A stretch of DNA of 64,000 nucleotides from Yanghanlia sp047501535 (GCF_047501535.1 NZ_JAZDRJ010000011.1:62001-126000); one strand, 5' to 3'; shown: positions 7,688 to 16,842, numbered from the stretch's first letter. Numbers and translations: made by a program. Notes: generated by a model not told the origin, from the letters alone.

Positions 7688-10150
7688 TTACACGCTCCAG
7701 GCCTGGGTTTCGCCTAAATCCAGCCACACGCGCCGCATGCTGGGGTCGTCTTCGTCGGGGTCGATACGAAAACCCAAATGAGACATCAGACCCAGCATCG
7801 GCCGGTTGGTGCCCAACACCAGACCGTCAATGTAGGTCAGGCCTTGTTCCTGGGCCGCTTCAATCAAACCACGCATTAACCGCGAGCCCAGCCCGCAGCG
7901 CTGCCATTCATCGCCAATCACCAACGCGTACTCCGCACCACGACCATCGGGGTTACGCAAATAGTGCGCAAAGCCAATAATGCGCTCGACCAAACGACCA
8001 CGCTGGTCGGGGTTGGGCTCTTGTATGGTGGCTACCAGGGCCAATTCACGGTGATAGTCGATCAAGGTATAACGCGCCAGCATGCGGGGTGTCAGTTCTC
8101 TCAGCATGGAAACAAAACGCATATAGCGCGATTCATCTGAAAGCCCGCGGATGAACTCTTGTAAGGGTTCGGCATCTTCGGGCCGTATTGGCCGCAACAT
8201 CCACTCACGACCATCTCGCATTTGACGCATCTGCACCATATGTCGCGGATAGGGGTGAATCGCCATATGGCTGTAGCCTGTCGTTTCGGGCAACACCAGC
8301 ATGGAAGCGCTGGCCAGCTTGACCCCGACGTTTGTCGCTACCAGCGCATCGCCTTCAACATACAAAGGGTTGATTTTCAGAGATTCAATAGCCGGGACAT
8401 CTGACACCAGCAAGGAAATACGCTCCAGCGCTTCGCGCAGAAACTCGAAAGCCGACGGTGTCATGGTGTGCACCAGCGTGTTGTCCCAGTACGCGCTGCG
8501 TTGCACTAACTGACGTGCCAGATAGGCATTAAGCGGAGGCAATTCAACCGCCATCTCGGCACGCGAAAGTATTTCCAACCCACGCCCGAAACTGATGCAA
8601 GGCCCGAAAATCGGGTCGGTGTGAACATGTATGGCCATCGCTGCCGAATCGTCTGGCGCGGTGTCTGGAGCGGTTTCGACCAGCCGGATAGGAATGTGGA
8701 AGCACGCCAGCAGCTGGGTGACTTCTTCAGAAGTTAATTCCAGCCGCCCCTGCCTTTGCGCTTTGCGAACAAGGTCTCGCGCCCCTGCTTCGTCGGGCGG
8801 CGTACTGAGCGGCTCCGGCGGCAGAATCTGCTGCGACAGCGTTTGGCTGTAATGATAGGAAGCCAGTATGCCAAAGGCGTTGGCGGCGGATTCCGGCGTA
8901 CGGAAAGCAGGCGTGCCTGCTTCGTCCAAGACATGTCGCAAGCGACGCATGACTGCATCGCCCATCAGGCAACTGACGATGGGCTTCTTTGAGGCGGGCG
9001 CCACGGCAGCCAATTCGTTGACTACGGCTTCGAGGTCGGCAAGCGGATCGGGAGACAGCAAGACCAGCACACCATCCACGGCTTTGTCTTCCACCAGGAT
9101 ATCGAGCATCTGGCGCATACCCTGCGCGGTAAAAGGCGCGAAGCTCACCACCGGGTTGTCTACACGCGCGCCTTTCTCAAGCAGTTCGCTAAGCGCTTTT
9201 TTGCTGGCAGAAGTCAATTCGGCTCGTAAAACCGAATCACTCGCCTTCATGACGTCCAGCGCCAATCGGGCCGCCCCTTCGCCATTGGATAGCAGCGCAA
9301 TCCGCTTGCCTCGCGGGCGGCGGGTGTGGACCAGCACTTTAATAGCCGAAAACAACTGCACCATAAAGCGGATACGCACCGCCCCCACACGTCGCAACAA
9401 GGCATTGAATGCCGCCACATGCGCTGGATCACGGTCAAGCGGTTCTTCCGCTTTCAGGACAATCAGCGGTTTAACGCTGGCCGCCGCCCGTGCCGCACTT
9501 GTGAACCGGCGTGATGAGGTAGCCTCTTCCAGATAAAGCGCAATGCTGTCTGTGCGCGCGTCCATGGCCAGGTAATCAAGGACTTCCGCCACGTCAATCG
9601 CGCCTTCATCCCCTACTGAGATGACTGCGGAAAACCCCAGGTGCGCATCGGCGGCCCAATCCAGTACAGCCGCCGCAATACTGCGCGACTGCGTGACCAG
9701 CGCTACACGCCCGGTCAGAGCGCTGTGTGGATGGTGGCTGAGGTTCATGCCTAGATGAGGGCGCTGCACACCGAAGGAGCGCGGCCCCAGCACCAAACAA
9801 CCGTGGAGCTGGCTCCAATTACGGACATACTCAAGATCGTGCAGCGGATCTTCAGATTGTTCGGGGTGCGCCAGCACCACCACCATCATGGGGCGGTAGC
9901 GCGGCAAGCCGTCAAGCACTTGCTGCAGCAGGCCGGGCGGCACGCAAACCAGGGTGAGATCCAGCCTTTCACCGTGTGGCACACCCGCCAGCTGTGCCGG
10001 CCACTCGTTGTTTACCGCCTGGCTGACGGTGACACTGGTGACAGCGTTGTGCAGCCTTGCAGGCGTTACGGTTTCTACCGGAAGCTGCCGGTCGGACACC
10101 ACCAGAATGGCGCGAGGCTCAAACAAGGCAGCCAGCCTATGACGCAGCAT
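7688..10150 (-). CDS. Pat-like protein: degenerate acyl-CoA synthetase (NDP-forming) fused to GNAT acetyltransferase
   Basis: 820 residues arranged like the Salmonella Pat / E. coli YfiQ (PatZ) lysine acetyltransferase: a CoA-binding-like region (about 1-125), two succinyl-CoA-synthetase-like domains (about 145-440), a remnant ATP-grasp region, and a C-terminal GNAT domain (about 651-820). The GNAT acetyl-CoA loop is intact (QRCGLGSRL). The usual glycine-rich nucleotide loop in the ligase part reads SNGEGAARLALD. After the segment FHIPIRLVE, the lysine-bearing half of the ATP-grasp fold (VALK...HKS in relatives) is missing, and the sequence jumps to the HTDPIFGP segment. A ligase activity is therefore unlikely, while protein or small-molecule acetylation is plausible. 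Divergent from gltX. Confidence 0.85.
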   Translation of the reverse strand: MLRHRLAALFEPRAILVVSDRQLPVETVTPARLHNAVTSVTVSQAVNNEWPAQLAGVPHGERLDLTLVCVPPGLLQQVLDGLPRYRPMMVVVLAHPEQSEDPLHDLEYVRNWSQLHGCLVLGPRSFGVQRPHLGMNLSHHPHSALTGRVALVTQSRSIAAAVLDWAADAHLGFSAVISVGDEGAIDVAEVLDYLAMDARTDSIALYLEEATSSRRFTSAARAAASVKPLIVLKAEEPLDRDPAHVAAFNALLRRVGAVRIRFMVQLFSAIKVLVHTRRPRGKRIALLSNGEGAARLALDVMKASDSVLRAELTSASKKALSELLEKGARVDNPVVSFAPFTAQGMRQMLDILVEDKAVDGVLVLLSPDPLADLEAVVNELAAVAPASKKPIVSCLMGDAVMRRLRHVLDEAGTPAFRTPESAANAFGILASYHYSQTLSQQILPPEPLSTPPDEAGARDLVRKAQRQGRLELTSEEVTQLLACFHIPIRLVETAPDTAPDDSAAMAIHVHTDPIFGPCISFGRGLEILSRAEMAVELPPLNAYLARQLVQRSAYWDNTLVHTMTPSAFEFLREALERISLLVSDVPAIESLKINPLYVEGDALVATNVGVKLASASMLVLPETTGYSHMAIHPYPRHMVQMRQMRDGREWMLRPIRPEDAEPLQEFIRGLSDESRYMRFVSMLRELTPRMLARYTLIDYHRELALVATIQEPNPDQRGRLVERIIGFAHYLRNPDGRGAEYALVIGDEWQRCGLGSRLMRGLIEAAQEQGLTYIDGLVLGTNRPMLGLMSHLGFRIDPDEDDPSMRRVWLDLGETQAWSV

Positions 10151-10250
10151 GATTTCGTTTCCCTTTGGACTTTTCAGGCTTACTCTAAAATACTGTCAGC
10201 ACCTTGCCAACCTTGCCGTCGTCGCAATGCGACGCCGACCTCTTTTTGAC

Positions 10251-11654
10251 ATGACTACTACACAAAACGCCGTCCGCACCCGCTTCGCTCCCTCGCCCAC
10301 AGGTTTTCTTCACCTGGGGGGAGCCCGTACCGCCTTGTTCTCCTGGGCTTTTGCCCGCCACCACGGCGGCACCTTCGTGCTTCGTATTGAAGATACAGAC
10401 CTTGAACGTTCTACCCCGGAAGCTGTACAAGCCATTCTAGACGGCATGCAATGGCTGGGCCTGACTGCCGATGAAGGTCCTTTCTACCAGATGCAGCACA
10501 TGGACCGCTACCGGGAAGTCATACAGCAAATGCTGAAAGACGGCACAGCTTACTACTGCTACAGCACCCCGGAAGAAGTCGAAGCCATGCGCGAAAAGGC
10601 TCGCGCAGCCGGGTTGAAGCCCCGTTACGATGGCACTTGGCGCCCTGAGCCGGGCAAAACGCTTCCCGAAATCCCCAGCGGCCGCCAGCCGGTGGTGCGT
10701 TTCCGCAACCCACAAGAAGGTGTCACGGCCTGGAACGACATGGTGAAGGGCCCCATTGCTATCGACAACGCCGAGCTTGATGACCTCATCATCGCCCGCC
10801 CCGATGGCACACCCACTTATAACTTCTGTGTGGTGATCGACGATTGGGACATGCGTATCACCCATGTGATTCGCGGCGACGACCACGTCAACAACACCCC
10901 GCGCCAAATCAATATTTTGCGCGCCCTGGGGGCCGAGCTTCCTGTTTACGGCCACTTGCCAATGATTCTCGGCCCCGATGGCGAAAAGCTTTCAAAACGC
11001 CACGGCGCAGTCAGCGTCATGGAGTACGACAAGGCAGGCTATCTGCCTGATGCCATGGTGAATTACCTGGCGCGCTTGGGCTGGAGCCATGGCAACGACG
11101 AAATCTTCAGCCGCGAACAACTAGTCGAATGGTTTGATACGCGCAACCTAACCAAGTCAGCCGCTCAATGGGACCCTAAAAAACTGAACTGGGTGAACGC
11201 CCAATACATCAAGCAAAGCGACGACGCCGACCTCGCTACCCGAGTCGCTCCTCGCATTGCTGCTCTCGGCGGCGACCCGAACGCTGCCGATCTGACCGCC
11301 GTCATGGCCCTGCTGAAAGACCGCGCCGAAACCTTGAATGAACTGGCCGAAGGCGCCCTGTTGTTCTGCACGCCTTATAAACCTGCTGACGCCGAACTCA
11401 TGGCGCAGCATGTGGATGACGACGCCCGCAAATTGCTGGCCGACTTCGCTGCTCAGGCCCGCGAGCTGCCGGAATGGTCTGCCGAAAGCATTGATGCGCT
11501 GATTAAAAACCTGTTGGCTTCGCATGGCGTAAAAATGCCCAAACTGGGCATCCCCCTGCGCCTGGTAGTCACCGGCCAGAAGCAAACCCCGGCTATTGGC
11601 CAAGTATTGGCTATTCTGGGCCGCGAACGCGTACTGGAGCGTCTGGCCGGCTGA
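10251..11654 (+). CDS. gltX: Glutamyl-tRNA synthetase
   Basis: Charges tRNA-Glu with glutamate. I place the start at 10251 (MTTTQNAVRTRFAPSPTG); the frame is open upstream to 10149, but only this ATG gives the family N-terminus. The product is 467 residues, as expected. Class I signatures are present: the HIGH-type FLHLGG and the KMSKS-type KLSKRHG. The anticodon-binding helical domain fills the C-terminal third. The Shine-Dalgarno sequence is poor. The gene is divergent from the Pat-like gene. Confidence 0.96.
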   Translation: MTTTQNAVRTRFAPSPTGFLHLGGARTALFSWAFARHHGGTFVLRIEDTDLERSTPEAVQAILDGMQWLGLTADEGPFYQMQHMDRYREVIQQMLKDGTAYYCYSTPEEVEAMREKARAAGLKPRYDGTWRPEPGKTLPEIPSGRQPVVRFRNPQEGVTAWNDMVKGPIAIDNAELDDLIIARPDGTPTYNFCVVIDDWDMRITHVIRGDDHVNNTPRQINILRALGAELPVYGHLPMILGPDGEKLSKRHGAVSVMEYDKAGYLPDAMVNYLARLGWSHGNDEIFSREQLVEWFDTRNLTKSAAQWDPKKLNWVNAQYIKQSDDADLATRVAPRIAALGGDPNAADLTAVMALLKDRAETLNELAEGALLFCTPYKPADAELMAQHVDDDARKLLADFAAQARELPEWSAESIDALIKNLLASHGVKMPKLGIPLRLVVTGQKQTPAIGQVLAILGRERVLERLAG

Positions 11655-11667
11655 CACCCGCCGCTAC

Positions 11668-12144
11668 TTACCAAGGCAAGCGGTAGTCTGGCGGCATACG
11701 CCTGGCATCCAGGCGTACGCCGTCGGATGACTGTAACTCCAGGCTATCGCCTGTTTCTTGGATGATCTGGTAACGGTTAATGTAAATGGGGTCTTGCGGG
11801 TCAACAGGCGAGCCGTTGGATTCGACCGTACGCAAAATCAGGGTTCGCCCCTCGCGCTGCCAGCAGCCGGTCTCCGCCAAACCCTGGGGCGCTTTACCTC
11901 GGCGACTAAGTTGCTCGCCGTAGCTCATCGTGCCATCAGCACGCAGCACAATATGGGTGCGCAGTTCGCCTGCCACCCCTGCCTGCTTGCGCACGCTCAA
12001 CCAATTACCGATCAAAGCATCATCGGCGACAGCAGAAGTGCAACGGGTATCTATAGGCTCTGCGGTGTCTGGTCGTGGCGCAGTGCAACCGGCCAGCCCT
12101 ATCGCCGCTAGCATGACCAAGGCCGACAGAAATCCTTTGCGCAT
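11668..12144 (-). CDS. Predicted lipoprotein of unknown function
   Basis: No named family recognised. Starting at 12144 gives a typical lipoprotein signal (MRKGFLSALVMLAAIG) ending in the lipobox LAGC, then about 135 residues of mature protein with a WLSVRK / LRADGTMSYGE / GCWQREGRTLILRT pattern. That pattern resembles small beta-barrel or lipocalin-like domains that sense or scaffold in the envelope. An upstream ATG at 12186 has a better purine-rich site (AAGAG) and would only lengthen the n-region, so the start is uncertain. The gene converges on gltX with 13 bp between stops. Confidence 0.6.
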   Translation of the reverse strand: MRKGFLSALVMLAAIGLAGCTAPRPDTAEPIDTRCTSAVADDALIGNWLSVRKQAGVAGELRTHIVLRADGTMSYGEQLSRRGKAPQGLAETGCWQREGRTLILRTVESNGSPVDPQDPIYINRYQIIQETGDSLELQSSDGVRLDARRMPPDYRLPW

Positions 12145-12363
12145 AGTAATTGCCAGGTTGAGTGGTGACCTTTGAGAAGTAAACATATCTGGCTCTTGAT
12201 ATCACATGGTGGCACGATAGAATGGCCGGCAGCAGAACGCAACTTTTATGAGACAGCCGGCACTGAAACCCGACTAATCGCGCTTGTGAACCGGAATAAT
12301 GCTTGGTAGGCGTTTCTGCTTCAGTTAGACTTTAAATCGAATCACACTCCAAGGAGCACTGCC

Positions 12364-12921
12364 ATGGCCAAAGCCACCAAGGCCGCCAAGGTAACTAAGA
12401 AAAGCGCCAAGAAAGCCGCCAAATCGGGCGAGGCCACAGTAAAGGCCGCGGCAAGCGAAACAGCCACTAAAAAAACAGCAGCAAAAACCACACCTGTAAA
12501 AGCAGCAGCAAAAAAAACACCGGTAAAGGCAGCCGCTAAGAAAGCTACGGCCAAAACCGCAACCAAAGCAAGTAAAGCGGTTAAAGCGCCTGCTAAAACA
12601 GCGGCAAAGAAAGCAGTCGCCAAGAAAGCCGCCGGAAAAACTGCTGCCGCCAAAACCACACCAACCTCAGCCGTAAAAAAAGTCGCCGCTGCAAAGAAAG
12701 CTGCCAAGTCCACGGCGGCCAAAGCAACCAAAGCCGCGACGAAGTCATCCAAGAAGGAAGCCCCGATGACTGACATCCCTATTGAAAGCCAATCAGCCAA
12801 AAGCTCTTCTATCAGCAAAGCCGCCGCTAAAGCTGCCAAGAAGTCCGCTGTTGCCACACCTGCCAAGAAAACGCGCAATCCTGCCGCTTCCTGGCCATTC
12901 CCGACTGGCAACCGCCCGTAA
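12364..12921 (+). CDS. Histone H1-like DNA-binding protein
   Basis: A 185-residue, extremely basic protein built almost entirely from Lys, Ala and Thr in AAKK/PVKAAAKK repeats, like Bordetella BpH1 and chlamydial Hc2. Such proteins bind DNA non-specifically and compact the nucleoid. An acidic-to-neutral interruption (EAPMTDIPIESQSAKSSS) divides a long N-terminal repeat block from a short C-terminal block. The last 14 residues switch to NPAASWPFPTG-type sequence, an ordered-looking aromatic tail. An AAGGAG site precedes the ATG. The length of such repeats usually varies between strains. Hairpins follow at 12956-13021. Confidence 0.85.
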   Translation: MAKATKAAKVTKKSAKKAAKSGEATVKAAASETATKKTAAKTTPVKAAAKKTPVKAAAKKATAKTATKASKAVKAPAKTAAKKAVAKKAAGKTAAAKTTPTSAVKKVAAAKKAAKSTAAKATKAATKSSKKEAPMTDIPIESQSAKSSSISKAAAKAAKKSAVATPAKKTRNPAASWPFPTGNRP

Positions 12922-12955
12922 ACGGTCTTTCTTAGCTGCTACAGCCAATTTCGCC

Positions 12956-12980
12956 CGCCCGGCTTTAACCCGGGCGTTTT
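12956..12980 (+). terminator. Terminator after the H1-like gene
   Basis: CGCCCGG (12956-12962) pairs with CCGGGCG (12970-12976) and is followed by TTTT, giving a standard GC-rich intrinsic terminator on the plus strand. Confidence 0.7.
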
Positions 12981-12990
12981 GGCTTGAAGC

Positions 12991-13021
12991 GAGAAACTCG
13001 GCCGGGTAGGCCGAGTTTCTC
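12991..13021. terminator. Perfect 13-bp hairpin between convergent genes
   Basis: 13-bp perfect arms (12991-13003 and 13009-13021) surround a 5-nt loop. It is placed to end the siderophore ABC operon arriving on the minus strand and any read-through from the H1-like gene. There is no clear T run, so efficiency is uncertain. Confidence 0.55.
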
Positions 13022-13059
13022 CCCTCACACAGAGCCTCTGCGGCACCGTAATTAAGTGC

Positions 13060-13818
13060 TCAATCGTAGTAGGTAACGATACGTTTGCCGCCAATGTGGT
13101 GAACTTCAAAAGGTGTGCAGTAGATTTCCTCCAACACATCAGCGCGGATGATCTCTTCCGGCGTGCCCTGCCGATGCACCCGACCGTTTTTCATCGCAAT
13201 GATACGGTCAGAATACGTAGACGCAAAATTGATGTCATGCAGGACAATAACCACGGTCTTGCCCAAATGTCGCGCCGCTTGCCTGAGAATCTTCATCATG
13301 CCCGTGGCATGGCGCACATCCAGATTGTTCAAAGGCTCATCAAACAGCGTGTAGTCAGTACCCTGGCATAACACCATGGCGACGAACGCCCGCTGTCTCT
13401 GGCCACCCGATAGTTCATCAAGAAAACGGCCTGCGTAATCCTGCAAGTCAAGGTGAACAATCGCTTGCTCAATGTGACTGACGTCCTCTGGCGTCAGCCG
13501 ACCCTTTGAGTAAGGGAAGCGACCGAAGCTGACGAGATCGTAGACCGTCAGACGCGCCGCGATATGGTTATCCTGCCTGAGGATCGCCAAACGCTTGGCC
13601 AGCTCGCTGGTGAGGGTTGTCGTAACGTCCATCCCATCCACTACTACGCTACCCGCCGACATTGGCGTAAGTCGCGCAATCATAGACAGCAAGGTGGATT
13701 TACCCGCCCCATTCGGCCCGATGATAGACAGCACGCCCCCTCTGGGCAGGGTGACCGAGACATTATCGACAACTACGGTATCGCCATAGGTTTTGCTGAC
13801 ATTCGATACTTCGATCAC
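13060..13818 (-). CDS. Siderophore ABC transporter ATP-binding protein (VctC/FatE-like)
   Basis: ATPase of an iron-chelate importer, 252 residues. Walker A is GPNGAGKST, the ABC signature is LSGGQRQRA, Walker B is YTLFDEP and the switch histidine is in VLHDIN. The sequence follows the subgroup serving vibriobactin, anguibactin and petrobactin-type catechol siderophores more than the FecE/FhuC group. Its start overlaps the stop of the preceding permease by 4 bp, so it is the last gene of a four-gene operon (binding protein, permease, permease, ATPase). No outer-membrane receptor gene is adjacent. Confidence 0.9.
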   Translation of the reverse strand: MIEVSNVSKTYGDTVVVDNVSVTLPRGGVLSIIGPNGAGKSTLLSMIARLTPMSAGSVVVDGMDVTTTLTSELAKRLAILRQDNHIAARLTVYDLVSFGRFPYSKGRLTPEDVSHIEQAIVHLDLQDYAGRFLDELSGGQRQRAFVAMVLCQGTDYTLFDEPLNNLDVRHATGMMKILRQAARHLGKTVVIVLHDINFASTYSDRIIAMKNGRVHRQGTPEEIIRADVLEEIYCTPFEVHHIGGKRIVTYYD

Positions 13819-14819
13819 CGCATGGCTCCTCTTAACACCATGATAATGAACACCACGCCACCGATAAATTCGATGATGATGGACAGCGCGGTATTGAACT
13901 CAAACAGCCGCTCCAGAATGGTCTGGCCTCCAACCAGGCAGATAATGCCTAATAGGATGGAAATCGGCAGAATGTACCGGTGACGACCATCGCGCGAAAT
14001 CACGTGCGCCAAGCTGACCACCAATAGGCCAAAAAAAGTAATTGGCCCGACCAGAGCGGTAGACACCGCCACCAACATGGCTACGACCACCAAAATAATG
14101 GCAACCGTCGCCTTGTATGGCACACCCAGGTTGATGGAAACCGGTCGCCCCAAAGTCAAGACATCTAGATAGGGCATGACTCTCAGGCCGATGAGTGATG
14201 CCAAGCCCACAATGGCTGCCGATACGCCCAGCAGGGTTTTATCGACGGTATTAAAACTTGCAAAAAAAGTATCTTGCAGAACCAGAAACTCGTTGGGATC
14301 GAGCATGCGCTGCATCAACCCTGACAAGCTCCGAAAAAACACACCGCACACAATCCCCACCAGAACCAACAAATGAAGACTGCGGTTTCCACTTAAGAAC
14401 AACCACTGGAACAAAATGCCGGAAAAAGCCGCCATGATCGCCACTTCAATGACAAACTGCAGCCTGGCATCCAGGGTAGTGAGAGCCTGCGAAGTGAAAA
14501 AGAAAACGATAAAGGTCTGAATCAGAATATAGAGCGCGTCAAACCCCATAATTGACGGCGTCAAAATACGATTGGCCGTCACCGTCTGGAACAACACGGT
14601 AGAGACGGCAATCGCATAGCCCACCAAGATCAGAGCCACCAGCTTGGCACCCCGAAACGGCAGGATGAAACCCCAATTGGAATTGGCGCCTATCGTCATA
14701 AAGCAGACAATGGCGACGAGTGCGAGGACAGACAGCACTGCGATGGCGCGCCGTGGCCGAGCACTTGTCTGCGGGCGCACCGAATGTGTAGTTGGAGTGA
14801 TTGAATCAGCGGGCGTCAT
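13815..14819 (-). CDS. Siderophore ABC transporter permease (VctG/FatC-like)
   Basis: A 334-residue inner-membrane permease of the FecCD family with about nine hydrophobic segments. An unusually polar N-terminal leader of about 25 residues precedes the first membrane helix (RRAIAVLSVLALVAIVCF). The coupling-loop region GPITFFGLLV and the C-terminal FEFNTALSIIIEFIGG are typical of the second permease in catechol-siderophore importers. The start overlaps the upstream permease's stop by 14 bp. Confidence 0.88.
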   Translation of the reverse strand: MTPADSITPTTHSVRPQTSARPRRAIAVLSVLALVAIVCFMTIGANSNWGFILPFRGAKLVALILVGYAIAVSTVLFQTVTANRILTPSIMGFDALYILIQTFIVFFFTSQALTTLDARLQFVIEVAIMAAFSGILFQWLFLSGNRSLHLLVLVGIVCGVFFRSLSGLMQRMLDPNEFLVLQDTFFASFNTVDKTLLGVSAAIVGLASLIGLRVMPYLDVLTLGRPVSINLGVPYKATVAIILVVVAMLVAVSTALVGPITFFGLLVVSLAHVISRDGRHRYILPISILLGIICLVGGQTILERLFEFNTALSIIIEFIGGVVFIIMVLRGAMR

Positions 14820-15768
14820 AGGGTTTTCTCAACAGCAGATAAATGAAAACACCGCTACCAATGACCCCGACCACAATGCTGATCGGTATTTCATATGGCG
14901 CCCGCACCAGCCGCCCAAAAATATCGCAAGCCAGCACAAAACAGGCCCCGCCAATCGCAACCCAGGGGACCGAACGGCGCATATTGTCGCCAATGAGCAG
15001 GCTGACTACATTGGGCACAATCAAACCAAGAAAGGGCACCATGCCTACCGTAACCACCACACAGGCCGTGACCACCGCCACAATAATGAGCCCCAACGAC
15101 ACCACCGCGTTGTAGTTCAGCCCCAGACTGGTTGTCAGGTTCTGCCCTAGCCCGGCTACTGTAAAGCGATCAGCGGCTACCCACGCGAGCACCATGCCCA
15201 CGAAGCCGATCCACAACAATTCGTAGCGGCCACGCAAAATGCCTGAAAAATCGCCCATTGACCACGCCAGCAACGACGCCAGCATATTGAAGCGATAAGC
15301 GAAAAAGGTGGTGACGGCCCCGATCACACCGGCCAGCATGAGGCCGATCAGCGGCACGAGCAACGGATCACGCAGGGGCACTAAACGCAGTATGCGTAAA
15401 AATAAGGCGGTGCCCGCCAGCGCAAAGATAGCCGCCACCAGCATTTTTGCGGTGATGGGCCAATCAGGCGCCAATAAGGTCACGGTCAGGAAGCCCAAGC
15501 TTGCAGACTCCACCGTGCCAATCGTCGACGGCTCGACAAACCGATTGCGTACGATCATTTGCATCACGAGCCCGGCGATTGCCATGGACGCGCCCGCAAG
15601 AATGACCGCCAGCGTACGCGGAATGCGGCTGGACAGCAGTATCTGAACCGAGCGGCTTTCCGGGCCGGAGGCCCAGAGCGACGCGATGGAAACGTCGCTG
15701 ACTCCAATGAAAAGAGACGTGACCCCCAGCCCTAACAGGCAGAGGATGCCTAGCAGCAGAAAACGCAA
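14806..15768 (-). CDS. Siderophore ABC transporter permease (VctD/FatD-like)
   Basis: A 320-residue FecCD-family permease, first of the two. Family features include the N-terminal SRIPRTLAVILAGASMAIAG segment (RxPR motif), the coupling loop GMVPFLGLIVPNVV and the C-terminal APYEIPISIVVGVIGSGVF. About nine or ten membrane helices are predicted from hydrophobicity. It forms a heterodimeric channel with the next gene product. It follows the binding-protein gene after a 34-bp gap. Confidence 0.9.
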   Translation of the reverse strand: MRFLLLGILCLLGLGVTSLFIGVSDVSIASLWASGPESRSVQILLSSRIPRTLAVILAGASMAIAGLVMQMIVRNRFVEPSTIGTVESASLGFLTVTLLAPDWPITAKMLVAAIFALAGTALFLRILRLVPLRDPLLVPLIGLMLAGVIGAVTTFFAYRFNMLASLLAWSMGDFSGILRGRYELLWIGFVGMVLAWVAADRFTVAGLGQNLTTSLGLNYNAVVSLGLIIVAVVTACVVVTVGMVPFLGLIVPNVVSLLIGDNMRRSVPWVAIGGACFVLACDIFGRLVRAPYEIPISIVVGVIGSGVFIYLLLRKPYDAR

Positions 15769-15802
15769 GCGCTAATCCTTAGTTGTTACAACAGGCCGGC
15801 GC

Positions 15803-16747
15803 TTACTTGGAGGCCGAAACGGCGTCAAGAACCTGATCAGCCAGCGTCATGACAGAGTGATAACCATGCATGACGGTATACGCTGCGATGGGGTCCAGAT
15901 AGACAACGCGGTCGTTTTTCCAGGCGTTGGTTTGACTCACCAGCTCGTTATCCAGCAACTGCTTGGCCGCGCCTTCCCGCCCGATGCCAGCATCGCGATC
16001 AATGACAAACAGCCAATCGGGGTTGGTTTCAAGAATGAACTCGAACGAGACAGCGTCGCCGCCGTGGAAACGGTCGTCGATATCCTCTAACACTGGCTTA
16101 AAGCCGGCTTCGGAATACACCCAGCTGACGCGTGAGCGCGGCCCATAAACGCCCAGCTTCCCGGCATTGGTTACCAGCACAATGGCCTTGCTTTCATTGT
16201 TTGCCGTTGCCGCACGCAACTGCTCGAACTTTTCATCGATAGACGCATTCAGCTCTGCAGCGCGCTCCTGCTTGGCGAAGATGTCGCCCAAGGTAGAAAT
16301 ATTGCGCTTCACGTTAGTGAGGAAGTTGGCGTTATCGACCGTCAGGTCGATGGTGGGCAAAATCCGATTCAGGTCGCCAAACTTCACTGCCGAGCGCGCA
16401 CCGACAATCATTAAGTCGGCTCCTGCCGCCGCAATCGCCTCGTAATTGGGCTCTTGCAAGGTACCTGTATTGATGTATTCCTTGCCTGCATACTGCTTGA
16501 GATACGGTGGGAACAACTGGGCGGCGCGGGGCACGCCGGCAATTTCCACGCCCAAAGCGTCAAGAATATCGATGACAGCAATATCCTGCACCAGGACTCG
16601 TTCGGGTGTCTCCTGCAAAACAAGTTCACCTTGCGCGTGCTTGACTACGATTTCCTGCGCTGCCCCGGGAGCCACTCCCAGCCCCCAAAGCACTGCGGCG
16701 CTGAACAAGGTACCCATGATGCGCCGGGCGCGATTGGTCTTGGTCAT
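15803..16747 (-). CDS. Siderophore-binding periplasmic protein (VctP/FatB/CeuE-like)
   Basis: Solute receptor of the importer, 314 residues. A cleavable signal (MTKTNRARRIMGTLFSAAVLWG) ends near GAAQ with no lipobox, so it is probably soluble in the periplasm. The body is a class III (TroA/BtuF-like) binding fold: LGVEIAGVPR, EAIAAAGADLMIV, SRVSWVYSEAGFKP and NPDWLFVIDRDAGIG. Such proteins bind ferric catecholates. It is first in the operon, with a Fur box about 77 bp upstream, so repression by iron is likely. The cognate siderophore cannot be determined. Confidence 0.9.
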   Translation of the reverse strand: MTKTNRARRIMGTLFSAAVLWGLGVAPGAAQEIVVKHAQGELVLQETPERVLVQDIAVIDILDALGVEIAGVPRAAQLFPPYLKQYAGKEYINTGTLQEPNYEAIAAAGADLMIVGARSAVKFGDLNRILPTIDLTVDNANFLTNVKRNISTLGDIFAKQERAAELNASIDEKFEQLRAATANNESKAIVLVTNAGKLGVYGPRSRVSWVYSEAGFKPVLEDIDDRFHGGDAVSFEFILETNPDWLFVIDRDAGIGREGAAKQLLDNELVSQTNAWKNDRVVYLDPIAAYTVMHGYHSVMTLADQVLDAVSASK

Positions 16748-16823
16748 ACTGATTTCTCTGCTAGCGTGTGGCCTGACGATCGATCCCCTCTGAAAAAACG
16801 AGGCAATCAGACGAACCCTGTAC

Positions 16824-16842
16824 GCAAATGATAACGATTAGC
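16824..16842. promoter_or_regulatory. Fur box upstream of the siderophore importer
   Basis: The 19-mer matches the Fur consensus at 14 of 19 positions, including AATGATAA and ATTA with the outer G and C. It lies 77-95 bp upstream of the binding-protein start. Together with the operon's function this is a convincing Fur operator. Confidence 0.7.

Noticed and set aside
12400..12760. Repetitive DNA that could suggest a CRISPR or minisatellite
   Set aside because: The repeats are imperfect codon repeats of Lys/Ala/Thr within a coding frame, without constant-length spacers.
12342..12911. Open frame of 189 codons on the minus strand over the H1-like gene
   Set aside because: It is an Ala/Val/Leu-rich artefact of the AAG/GCC repeats; the plus-strand protein has a ribosome-binding site and a known family pattern.
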